A DNA stretch of 64,000 nt, taken from positions 28,482,588-28,546,587 of the forward strand of contig OX457070.1 of the NCBI GenBank assembly GCA_949752795.1. Reading direction: 5' to 3'. The notes under the pieces were generated by a model that saw only the letters and a program-made list of their open reading frames with translations, did not search any database and was not told the origin of the DNA. Shown in pieces: positions 47,740 through 59,800 of this stretch (within the stretch, counting starts at the first letter, position 1; every line of letters begins with the position of its first letter). The position numbers were made by a program, and so were the translations under genes. Source of the DNA: Hyperoodon ampullatus (Eukaryota; Chordata; Mammalia; Artiodactyla; Ziphiidae).

Positions 47740-48700
47740 CGTTGGGTCCTCTTTGGTGTTTTCTGACATCGCTTCTGACACTAGATGTGTGGTGTTTTCT
47801 GACATCAGCTGAGTGTCCTACAATTCAATTCAATTCTGACACTCACCCCTGGAGTTAGCACAGACCCCACAGGTTAGGGGCTCAGTCCCACAAGACCGCC
47901 CCAACTTCAGTTGCCATGTGCAAGTAGGATCTCCAGGCAACCACACTTCTGCCCAGCCGACGGCAAATCTGGGGAACCCCATGACCCCTCTCAGGTCGAT
48001 AATTCACTAGAATGACTCACAGAACTCAGGAAAACACTGTAATTACTTTTTTTTTTTTTTTTTTTTTTTTGTGGTACGCGGGCCTCTGACTGCTGTGGCC
48101 TCTCCCGTTGCGGAGCACAGGCTCCGGACGCGCAGGCTCAGTGGTCATGGCTCACAGGCCCAGCCGCTCCGCGGCATGTGGGATCCTCCCGGACCGGGGC
48201 ATGAACCCGTGTCCCCTGCATCGGCAGGCGGACTCTCAACCACTGCGCCAACAGGGAAGCCCTGTAATTACTATTAAAGTTTATGATGAAGGATACAAAT
48301 GAAGAGCCCCATGAAGAGGCACAGAGGTACGGAAGGGGCCTGGCAGCATGGGAGCCTCTGTCCCCGTGGAGGTGGGGTGCAACGCCCTTCTAGTATGTGG
48401 GCGTGTTCACAAGCCAGGAAACTTCTTGAAAACTCCTTGAATCTCTCATGGTGTTTATAAGCTTTTATACCCCAATAAGAGAGGTGAGAGTTCAGTCTCT
48501 CTGAGACTATCTCCCATCTAGAAGCTCTCTAGGGGTCTATTCTCAGTCCCCTTGTTAGCATAAACTCAAGTGTTGTTGAAAAGGGTTTGTTTTGAATAAC
48601 AAAAGACACTCCTGTCGCCAGAAAATTCCAAGTTTTTAAGAGCTCTGTTCTAGGGACCGGGACCAGATGAAATATGTTTTTTACTCCACTAGAATCCCTT
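47740..48700 (-). repeat. possible ERVL-type LTR, antisense, old
   Basis: Segments such as 'agaatgactcacagaactca' (about 48,009) and 'gagcctctgtccccgtggag' (about 48,351) resemble ancient LTRs of the ERVL group in reverse. A CHR-2 SINE splits it. No viral coding sequence is seen. Family and limits uncertain. Confidence 0.4.
48048..48261 (-). repeat. CHR-2 SINE, young
   Basis: Antisense full-length copy with a T-tract; 'ctgtaattact' at 48,037-48,047 and 48,262-48,272. Confidence 0.94.
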
Positions 48701-48857
48701 TCTTGTCATGCCAGGTGTGAGGTCCTGAGTGGGCAGAGAGTCACCTTAGCCCTTCCTTTGACCTGCAAACACCTGCTTACACTGACCTAGCCTCCTCCCT
48801 TACCCGACCACCTGTTATTTAAGAGCGTCTGGGGCTGGGTTTAAGAGTCAGCCATGG

Positions 48858-49051
48858 GGGCTTCCTCGGTGGTGCAGTGGTTGAGAGTCCGCCTGCTGAT
48901 GCAGGGGACACGGGTTCGTGCCCCAGTCTGGGAAGATCCCACATGCCGCGGAGCGGCTGGGCCCGTGAGCCATGACCGCTGAGCCTGCGCATCCGGAGCC
49001 TGTGCTCCGCAACAGGAGAGGCCACAACAGTGAGAGGCCCAGGTAACTGAA
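48858..49051 (+). repeat. CHR-2 SINE upstream of CLEC4F
   Basis: Sense copy with almost no A-tail. Duplications 'aagagtcagccatgg' (48,843-48,857) and 'aagagtcagctatgg' (49,052-49,066), one mismatch. It ends about 400 bp before the CLEC4F start codon. Confidence 0.92.
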
Positions 49052-49361
49052 AAGAGTCAGCTATGGGTCACAAGGATGTTTTTTCTGCAAAGCTGAGAAG
49101 GAACCCCTGACCTCCTCCTAAGTGGCCGGTGAAAAGTGTCTGTGACATTGGGGCAGAGGTTAGTGTTTGGGGCTACACTGGAGCACGGAGAGGGGGCGGA
49201 TGGGCCTGAGGGGAGGGCAGAGGCTGGTGCTGAGGGAGAGGGAGAATGGGGGTGCAGACTGGCGCCTGGGAGCCTTGAGGGGAAGAGCCCAGCTGGGGCG
49301 CTTCTGCAAAGTCAGCAGCGGAGGGAGGCAGGCACAGCTGGTTAGGAATGACTCAGGAGCA

Positions 49362-49367
49362 TATAAA
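49362..49367 (+). promoter_or_regulatory. CLEC4F: TATA box, CLEC4F
   Basis: TATAAA 85 bp before the first ATG. Given usual spacing, transcription would start near 49,392 and leave a short 5' leader. Its position just before the coding start makes it a good promoter candidate. Confidence 0.6.
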
Positions 49368-49451
49368 TCCGGGTATTGCAGCTTCACTTCCCATCACTGC
49401 TGGCCTGCAGCGTGGCCTTTAGGAGCCCGGGGCAGGGAGTAGCACTGGAGG

Positions 49452-49527
49452 ATGAAGGAAGCAGAGATGAGGGGTGACGAGGTCCGCTTCTGCACAGGAA
49501 ACCAGAGTGTCTCCCTGTGCTCCCGAG
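49452..49527 (+). CDS. CLEC4F: CLEC4F exon 1 (cytoplasmic tail)
   Basis: Encodes MKEAEMRGDEVRFCTGNQS and a few more residues, phase 1 out, donor 'GTGAGA'. Two in-frame ATGs (49,452 and 49,467); the upstream one is preferred because the mouse protein also starts MKEAE. Confidence 0.9.
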
Positions 49528-52500
49528 GTGAGAAAACGGGGGCCCCAGCCCGTCATCACCAGGGACCAGCCTGCTGGGCCCCAGCCCTCCGCCATTTTCC
49601 TCAGCCCCTGCCTGGCAGGCTCAGTGCTGGCTCAGCTTCCAGAATTAGCAGGCAGGGCAGAAGGTGCTTCAGGTGAGGACAGACAGCCTGCGGCCCACAC
49701 TCAGTCTCCATGTGAAATCTCCCCGGACCCTTTTCCTTGGGGATGGCAACCTGGCAAGAGAAAGAGAGTGAGCTTTGAATTTAGGGGACCTGGTTTTGAA
49801 CGCCATCTCTGCACACTGGGCTGGTCCCATGAGGCCTCAGGGACTCCGGGCTGTCGTCTCTCCCACTTCGAGTGGGTTTCCCTGTACACTCAGCCCCCAG
49901 ACTCCCAGGCATAGCCCTTTTTAGGACACTCGTGGCGGACTTTCTGACCCAGCCGGGGAGACTCCAAGACTGACCCATGTCAGCCCCCAAGGGCTCTGCG
50001 TCTGTCTCACTCATGGAGGATCCATGGAGCAAGGCTGGCCCTGGGGCGCTGAGGTCAGAGTTCCTGCTGGGTCTCCTGCCCTCCCTCTTTCTGCTTTCAT
50101 TCAAACGACACCTTGGTTGCTCCAGGTTCTGTGCCCTGTGCACGCCTTCCAGGCTCCGGGCTGTGGTCTTCTCTTAGCCTTTATGTTGCTACCACAGCCT
50201 CCACGAGCCCTGGTGCACGTCTCCGAGCACTCATTGCCCTTCCCCACGGTAAGTGTGGCAAGTGCTCTCAGCCCCAGCAGACAGCCAGGAGAGGGAGCCC
50301 AAGGGGCGGAGACTGTCTGCTCGCACAGCACAGTCTCGTCCCGGACCCTGGCTTCTCCCCTGCAGGGCTGGACCCCGGGGCAGTGGCTCCTGCAGCCCCC
50401 AAGATGCCGAGGCGTTTGCAGGCCACCCTGGCCTTTGTGGCCGCGACCGTGGTCTCCTCTCTTGTGGCTCTCTTCATTGTGGGTAAGCTCCTAGGTGACC
50501 CAAACTTGGCTGACTCTCTCTCCTTCCTGCATCAAGGTCCCAAAGAGCCCCGGATGTACGCCCTCTACTCCCAGGAGGGTCATTCCACCTCTAGTCCCAG
50601 GTCCAAACCAGAGCTTTCCTGGGACCTGACCAAGGCCTGTCCAAGGGGGGCCTCCCAAGAGATGAGGCCCATAAGGGGAGCTCTGAGGGGTCCTTGGTGT
50701 CATCTTCCCCCATCCCCTCGGGAACCCTGAGTGGAGGTAGGGCAGCCTGTTCCTCCAGGCTCAGTGCTGAGGGATTATGCTGACCTGGGAATGGGGTATC
50801 TCAGCTCTACAGCACCTAAGACCTGCACTGGAGACACACGCCTCCCTCCAAGAGTTTCCGGAAGACAACAGTACTGGGCAGTTCCTCAAGGCACTCGACT
50901 GTAAGTAGCCACGGTAGGGGGTGGGTGGGAGGGAACTGGGACCTTGGATGCCCAGACCCTTAGGACACGCTTCTTCCCTGATACCCTCAGGGCCATGCTC
51001 CTCACAGAAAGGCATTATCTTGTTTTATTTAATGGATTTTTTGAGGTATAATTGGCACATAATAAAGTATACACATTTAAAGCCTACAAACTAAGTTTTT
51101 TTTTTTTTTCCGATATGCAGGCCTCTCACTGTTGTGGCCTCTCCCGTTGCGGAGCACAGGCTCCGGACGCGCAGGCTCAGCGGCCATGGCTCACGGGCCC
51201 AGCCGCTCCGTGGCATGTGGGATCTTCCCAGACCGGGGCACGAACCCGTGTTCGCTGCATCGGCAGGCGGACTCTCAACCACTGCGCCACCAGGGAAGCC
51301 CTGGCCTACATTTTTTTAGGTAGTAAAAATTGTGTATCAAGAGGCTTCATGCTTAGTGTACAAATACAGTGTAGGACTAAATATGGGCTTTATTCATACC
51401 TATTTTCTTTACCATAATGACCCATCTAGTGGTGAAATTTCAGTGGAATTAAACATCAACAGCTCTCAATGATATAATCAGTTATTTTCAAGTTCAATTA
51501 CAATGGCAAAATAATCCAGTAGGTGAGTATTTCAATCCTTCTGCTCCCCAGTTCACATGGGATAGTTGAGTAGGCCTTTATTTCGTTTTTGTGTTTACAT
51601 TCTCAGGCGGCCATTCCCAGGGTCTGGGTGGTTACAGGCTGCTTGAGGAGAACTCAGGGTTGTGCCATAGACATTTCCCTTGGAAATCTTAAGAACACTC
51701 TGGTTGGCCCATGTAATGAATGGCTTCCCTATGTAATGGGCCTCTTAGCTGCCTTCTCCATTTCCTCCTTCCAGATCCCTACCACTTTGGCAGGGAGGCA
51801 GAGCTGCAAGAGGCTATCCAGATGTTTAAAGGGCACGTGGAGAATTCCAGCACCTGGAGCGTGGAGATCCAGATGTTGACGTGCAGAGTGGACAATGTCA
51901 GTTCTCAGATCCAGATGCTCGGTGGTCATCTGGAAAGTGCCAGTGCTGACCTCCAGATGGTAAAAGGCATCTTAAAGGATGCCAGCACCTTGAGTTTCCA
52001 GACCCAGATGTTAAGAAGTTCCTTGGAGGGGACCACTTCTGAGATGCAGAAGCTAAAGGGAGATCTGGAAGAGACACAAGCTTCACATTCCCAGATCCAG
52101 AGTTTCTTAAAAAGCAGTTTAGAAAACACTAGCACTGAGCTCCATATGTTAAGCAGAGGCTTAGAAAATGCCAACACGGAGATCCAGGTGTTGAAGGCAG
52201 GGTTAGAAATGGCAGATGCTCAGGTCCGATTGGCAAACAGTAGTTTAAAGAATGTTAATGCCCAGATCCATGTTTTGAGCGGCAATCTGGATAGTGTCAA
52301 TGACTTAAGGGCCCAGCAGAAAGTTTTAAGAAGTAGTTTGGAAGGTGCTACTGCTGAGATGCAGAAGCTAAAGGGAAGTCTGCAAAATACAAATGCTTTA
52401 AACTCCCAGACCCAGACCTTTATAAAAGGCAGTTTAGGCAACACCAGTGCTGAGATTCAGGTATTAAGAGGTCATTTGGAAAGGTCTGGCGATGAGATTC

Positions 52501-53862
52501 GCCTGTTAAAAAGAGATTTGGAAACTGTCACTGCCCAGACCCAAACAGTAAATGGTCACCTGGAACAGACAGACGCTGAGATGCGAGTATTAAAAACAGA
52601 GCTAGAAAGCGCCATTGCCTTAAGTTCCGAGATTCAGGTGTTAGATGGTCTTTTGAGAAACGCCAGCCAAGAGATACAGACCTTAAAACAAGGAATGAAG
52701 GATGCTACGGACTTAAATTCCAAGACCCAGATGTTAGAAAGAAATCTGCAGGAGGCCAGAGCTGAGGTCCACAGGTTGAAAGAGGATTTGGAGAACACCA
52801 AAGCACTGACTACGAAAATCCAGGAGGAGCAGGATAGTCTGGAGACCCTCCGCGCAGCCTCTGCTTCGCAGGAGCAGCTCCAGAGGACCCAAAGTAAGTT
52901 GGAGGGGGGCTGGGGAGGGTAGCGCCTCCTGTCCCTTCAGGCTTTTGCTTACTTCTACATGCACCGCCCTGGGAAGAAGTGTGGGTGCTGGAGAGGGGCG
53001 GGACCCCACCAAAGGCAGCATAATCCCTGCTTATCATCTGACCAGAGTGACAAAACAAACACCTGGGAAACAAATGAGATCTGGTGGAGGTGTGCAATAG
53101 GGACAGAGTGTGCTAGCAGGGCCAGACAGCCTGATTTCCGACTTCCTGCTAGCCCAGATGCTGTGATTTTCCTCAAGTTGTTCACCTTCTCTGAGCTTCA
53201 CTTTTCTCATCTGCAAAGTGGAGACACTAATATCTGCTTCACAGTGAGGATCAAATGAGTTAACACATATAAAGCATTTAACTAGGTGCCCAGCATTCTT
53301 GCATTCATCTGACAAAAATGTTTTGAGGCCCTAGGATGTGTCAGGAGCATAAAGATGAACAGGATGTGATGCCCACCCTTGAAGCTTGCAGGCGGGTGGA
53401 GCGGCCTTGCACAAAAGGCGTCAGAGGTGCTATGTGGGGAGCAGGTCTAAAAACTGGGGTTGGGGAGGAGCAAAAAAGAAGGAAAAGAAGGGATCTTCTC
53501 CGGGCTGATGTCCTCTGGTGTAGACAAGGATCTTCCAAAGGGGGAGGAAATCTTCTGGGGGAGAAAGGATCAAAAGATGCTTCGATGGTAATTTGGCCCT
53601 TGAACTGAGTCCTGAAGGACCAGTAGGTGCTCGCCAAGCAGATAGGATAAGGGAACAGGAGGTCACAGGCATGGAGCTGTGAACCATGAGGTTCAAGAAA
53701 CTTCCGGCAGTTCTGTCTGACTGGACTGTGGCCAAGTGGGTGGTTGATGAGGCACAGGCTGAAAAGACAGTAGGCAGGGGCCAGAGTGGTGGCTTTCAAA
53801 CTGTTTTGAATGTAACCACAGCATGAAATCCATTTTACATTGTGACCCAGTATAATTATGTG

Positions 53863-53898
<36 letters not shown>

Positions 53899-56800
53899 TT
53901 CAGAAAGCAAAACTTTTACCACATGAATGGTAATATTTTATATTTTATAATCTATTATTTATAATAGATTATAATAGATTATAATCTACTTTAATATTTT
54001 ATAATCTATTCTCCAAAAAACCCTACAACCTCAATACAACCCATTAGTGGGTTGATGACTGTGGCTGGAAAAACACTATGTGAGGAAGGGAGGCAGACCT
54101 GGAGAGACACCAGCTAGATGTGGAAGGCCTCTGAGCTTGGGTTTCTTTTTTTAAAAGATATATTTTTAAATTTAAAAAAATGCTTACTTATTTGGCTTCA
54201 TTGGATCTTAGTCGTGGCATGCGGGCTCTTTAGTTGCAGCATGCGAACTCTTCGTTACGGCATGTGGGATCTAGTTCCCTGACCAGGGATTGAACCCAGG
54301 CCCCCTGCATTGGGAGTACAGAGTCTTAGCCACTGGACCACCAGGGAAGTCCCTGAACTGGGTTTTGTCCTTCAGGAAATGAGGATCTATCGAAGGGCTT
54401 CAAGCAGGCTGGCTAGATGGGTCTCCAGGCTGAGACAGGGAATAAAAGAGGAAGACAAGCAGCGAGATTTGGACATACTGAGTCTGAGATGCTTTGGGGG
54501 AATTCAAGTGGCCGTCATCTGCAGGCTGTCTGGAGTGTAGGAGAGGGGCCCTGCTGCACACAGAGATGCAGGAGCCCTGGGTATGCTGGTTCTGGTTGTG
54601 GCAGTGGGAGTGGGGAGTTTGCATGAGATAAAATGCTTCGTGAGAAGGAGGCTGAGGGTGGAAACAGGAAGTCAAGAAGGGTGGCAAGAAGGGAAAGAGG
54701 TGTTTTTGAAGGAGACTGGAGAAGGCAGTCTCAGAGGCAGGAGGAGAACTAGGAGATGTACAGTTGGGGAAGCCAAGGAAGGAGAGCATTTCAAGAAGGG
54801 AGTGGCTAGTTCTGGCAAATACATAAGAGAGGCCAGGTAAAAAATCAATAAGCAACCACGAACTTCAGGCAATTAGTAAGTCATTGGAATAAAGTTTCAG
54901 TGGAGAGTTGTATGTGGTCTGGAGGCCAGACCATGGTCAGTAGGGCGTGAATGAGAGATTAGGTGTCCAAGTCATTCAGGGGCCTTAGCTGAGAAGAGGA
55001 GAGAGATGAGGCCTAGGTGAAGGGGATGGAAGGGTAGAAGGAGGGATTAAAAAACAACCTGTATCTTTCATATTAATATCACAAAACTTACATATTAATT
55101 ATAGACAATGTGGCAAATATTGAAAAATAGAAAGATGAGACTATGACAACTAGTATTTCTGTAAAAATGTCTATTTTTACAATAAGAACCCACTGCTAAT
55201 ATTTTGGTGAACTTCCTTGAGAGGGATTTTCTAAATTAGGATAGGCTTGATCTGCGGGTCAGAAAAAGGCACCAGCAAAGAGGGAGGAGATTGAAGGAGA
55301 GAGAAACTGGAGTGGGGGTGTGTTGGGGAGACAGTGTTGGATGGGGGGAGACAGAAAGAGAGAGAGAGGAGAGAATGAAATGCACAGCCGAGTGATTGGC
55401 CTTGAAGGGTTGGGATAGTACTTGAACCTCTGAGGCTGGGAGGGGAGGAAGTGTGGAAGTAGATGTTCACCCAGGTTTGCAGATATGGGTACATGACACT
55501 GAGGGAGCTTGATATTTAGTGGTGTCTCTGTAAAGCAGGAGGTCCCTGGTGAGAGAAGAGGGAGGGAGCTGTGAGGGAGGGGGCTATTTGGAGCATCTGC
55601 TGAAAAGATGGGGCTGACAAGTGAGGGGCTTGACAGACAGCACTGAGGACCAGCTCTACTGTTTTGCTCTGCTGCCCTCTGTCGGAAGCCTGGAAGTCTT
55701 CCCTTCTTAATGACTCCTATGCTGTCCTCTTAACTCCCTCCTATATCTTGCTGCTGCTTTGGTACGGACCAATGCTTCTCCACCTTGGGGACACACTGGA
55801 ATCACCCAATGAGCTTTTAAAAAATGATGCCTGGAACGAACCTCCAGAACTCTGACTTTTCTTTGGGGAGAGGGGTGGTTCTGGGATGCAGCCTGGGCAT
55901 CAGAGTTTTTTAAAAAGCTCCCTAGGTGGTTCTAATGGGCAGTCAGGGCTAAGAACCATTAGTTTAACTCTTTCTTAAAGGGCCACACAGTCGATATTTT
56001 GAGCTTTTGGCTGAACAGTCTCTGTTGCAACATCTCTGCTGTTGTAATGATAAAGCAGCCAAAGACAGTCTGTAAACTAAAGGGCACGGCTGTGTTCCAA
56101 TAAAACTTTATTTATAAAAAGAAGCTGCTGGTAGGCTGTAGTTTACCAGTCCTTGGTTTAGACTGCTGTTTCTCAGACTTTGGAGTGTATCAGAATCACC
56201 TGGAGAGTTTGTTAAAATGCAGATTGTCAAAAAACAATTTTGGATTCAGCTGGTCTGGGGTGAGTCTGAGAATCAGCATTTCTACCAAGTTCCCAGGTGC
56301 TGATGCTGACGGTCCTGGGACCACACTTTGAAAACCCCTGGTTTACACACTCACCATTTATTATTCAGACATTACAATTGTGTTGTAATTGGTGTCTCTG
56401 TCCCAATTAAGATTGCGTTCTTCCTGTTGAGCATCCACACCGTTACCAGGTTGACATTTTTACAGTGCAAATCTAAGCATATCACGATCCTTCTTTAAAA
56501 CCCTTCAGGGCTTCCCACTGCTCACAGGAAAAATCTTCCAAACTCCTTTACATGGGATGTGCGATTTTGTGCTGGTGAACCTGTCTGTGTTCATTTCCCA
56601 TCCGTTGTGCACTGACCATTCCAGTACTTGAACAGATCAGGCTATGCCATGCTGTTTCACACCTTCATGCTTTTGTGACTACTCTGTCCCCTGCCTGGAA
56701 TGCTCTCCTTGGCACTGCCTATCTGGCACACTCTTCCTCAGTCTTTTAAGACTCCGCTCAAGTGACCTCTCACCTAAGGTGTCCTTCCTGAGCCCCACTT

Positions 56801-59800
56801 CCCGCCCAGGTGAAATAGACCACACCCTCTTTTGTGCCTCTAACATGCATTGGTTTTCAATCAATGCATCTTCAACACCTTTTTGAGCATCTGTCTCATT
56901 TACTAGACAGTAATTTCCTTGAGGGCATGAATCATGTCTTACTGATTTCTCTATAACAGTCCCTGATTCATAGAAGTTGAGGAATGTTGAACAAAAGAAT
57001 AGATGAATGAATAAGTGAGTCTATTTTGGCACCATTTCAAGCAGCTGTGATAAGGATGATGTTAAAGAAGAGAGTGTCAGGACAGGGAGAGATGAATGAA
57101 TCAGGGCATGTGCTCACGGGATGAGCTATTAGAGTCTGAAATTGTGAGGTCAGGCAGACCAGGGGATGAAAAGGTCCCAAGTGTGGTCCTGGGTGTGGGC
57201 AGCTGAAGTGGATGGAGATGAAGTCAAGGAAATGAGGGAAGCTACAGGTTGGCTGTGCACTCTCCCAGGGAAATGGCAGGAATTGAGGTGCAGAGAACTG
57301 TCAGGTGATAGCAATGAGTTGGGAAAGAGGGTAGTCTAGCTAGGATGCAGGAGCCTCAAAAGAGTATTGCTGGGTAGCAGAGCTGTCTGAATATCCCCGG
57401 AGTGATGGAGCCAGATGTCCTGAGCTGCTGCTGAGTAGTGGGCTGGGGCTGAACCCTCCCAGACCGTGCCCCTGTAGCACTGGGCATCAAGCATTGCATG
57501 GGCTTGTGACCCTCAGTGGTCAGTCCCTGGACAGATCAGGATGCACAGCCAGCTCCTGGTTCTCTCTCCTCCCCCACCTTTGCTCCAGATCAACTCCTCC
57601 AGCTGATCCTGCAAGGTTGGAAGTCCTACAGTGGGAGCTTGTATTACTTTTCTCATGCCAAGAAGACTTGGGAGGAGTCTGAGCAGTTCTGTGTGTCCCA
57701 GGGAGCCCACCTGGCCTCGGTGAACTCTGAAGAGGAACAGGTCAGAGCTGTGGGCTTGGGGTGGTGATGCTGGGGTTGATGTGGGAGCAGGGACTTTGGT
57801 GCTTTGGCCTTCCCCCTCTTGGAGTGGGCATGGCAGAGATCTCCATGTCTCCTCTGTCAGTCAGGGAGCAAATATTTATTGAATTGTGATGAGCATCTTG
57901 CTCTGGAGGTACAAGCACTGACAGCAAACCCCAATGTCCTCAGTGAATGAGGGAGACGCCCAGAGGAGTCAGCAGAGAGGAAGGGCAGAGGGAGGTGGCA
58001 CCAAGTGACTGCCCTTAATGTGTCGGGTGCAACCTTCCCTCCCCATTCCCTCATTTTCCTCTCAGTCTTCCTCTCCAGTTGTCAATCTTGATTTTAATGT
58101 CAGTTCATCTAATGGCTATGGAAGGCCCATGAGCAGAAGATGCAGGCTTCTTGGGAAGGCCAGACACACATATGAGTTTGAGGACCACCAAAGGCAATAG
58201 AGCCCCAGAGTGGCCCATATGCCGAAGGCTCTTATCAGAAGTTACTAGAGTTACTGACAAGGGCCCACTGTAGGTTTGGTCAAATTTAACTTACAGACCT
58301 GTCCAACCCTTGTGATTCTCCTGAGACTGTTCGTGTCTGCCCGTCAAAGGACATGCTATTTTGTAAAACACATCTTCTTAAAAAAACTGTGACCAGATCT
58401 GTCTTTGTCCCAGTAAGGCCACACTCCTCATCAGGTCAACATGGGAGAAGCTGGACTTCCCTGAGGTGACCTGGCTGCTGCCCTGGATCTGGAAAACCAT
58501 GGAACGCATAGGGAGGGGACCCAGCTCCTGGAAAGTGGGCTTCATGTCCCTGGGACTAGGGAGGGCGTGGCTTCGATTCCTCTTCCACGCGGCCTGGTGA
58601 ACAAGCTCCTCACACAAGGTCACACGACCCTGCCTTTCCTCCACAGGCATTTCTGATACAGTTCACGAGTGCCTCTTACCACTGGATTGGCCTCACTGAC
58701 AGCGGTTTGCAGGGCTTCTGGCGCTGGACAGATGGCACACCATTCAATAGTGCCAGGAGCAGTGCGTGAGTCCAGCCACTGTCTGGTGCCGTCCCAGGCA
58801 CTGTCTTGGGCAGGTCTGGCTAGAGACTCTGTCCTGTGTGTGTATCCCTGCCCATGAAGTGTTAGTGTTCTGTGTGATATATGTGTATGATGTGTGTGTG
58901 TGATGTGTGTGTGATGTGTGTGTGAAGTGTGTGTATATATGATTGTGTGGGTGATGTGTGTGTGTGTATCATGTGTGTGGTGTGTGTATGATGTGTGTGT
59001 ACACCAGCATAGCTGTGATCCTTGCCTGGACCCCTCCACAGGGGCATCAGAACAGGACAGGTCCTGGGGCTGGCAGGCAGCCTATGAGTGGGTCTTTCTG
59101 TTTTGTTGTATTTTGTTCGTTTTTGCCTACCCTATACCCTACTACGTAGGCCTGGTCCCAAGGAGCCTTTGCCCCCATCTGAAGGTATCTGAATATGAAT
59201 TCTGGGGTGGGGACTTGCAGCTTTAGACACACTTCCCGTCCCTCCATTCTCAGTAACTAAGGACAACCTCAGCAGAGCCATCCTGAGGGCACCACTGGCC
59301 CCATCCTGGGGCTACCAGGGTATTGGGGACCTGTGTCACTTCAGCTCCTTATGCCACAGCAGGGCAAAGGGACACTTCTTTCATCTAGCAGAATAAAGCC
59401 CTCTTGTTTCCAGGTTTTGGGACAAGAATCAGCCGGACAACTGGCGACACAGGAATGGGCATACGGAAGACTGTGTTCACATGCAGCTGAAGTGGAATGA
59501 CATGTACTGTAACGCCCTCTACCACTGGGTCTGCAAGAAGCCCGTGGGCCGGATGTAGTCTGAGGGCAGGCGGAGCTGAGCCCCTTCTGCAGGATGCCTT
59601 GGGAGCCTCTGAACTCAGCTTGCTCTCTGGGGCCTTCCATTTGGCCTTTGTTTCTCCTGCCCTGTCCTTCTGAAAAAATCTTTCCAACATGTTTACCTCA
59701 TGTGACCCAGCACAAGCAATATCTCCTCAAGGCAAGAGCCTTGTTTTGCCTCTGTATTTCCCTTGGCAACCAGCACAGGCCTGTCAGACAGCAGGTCCTC

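Larger units (their letters stand above)
52894..57588 (+). other. CLEC4F: CLEC4F intron 4
   Basis: Largest intron (4.7 kb). It holds a MIR (53,150-53,310), (CA)n at 53,862-53,898, an AT palindrome, a CHR-type SINE, three adjacent DNA-transposon fossils and an L2 fragment. No alternative exon is recognised; the stretch 54,360-55,780 holds nothing I can name. Confidence 0.8.
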
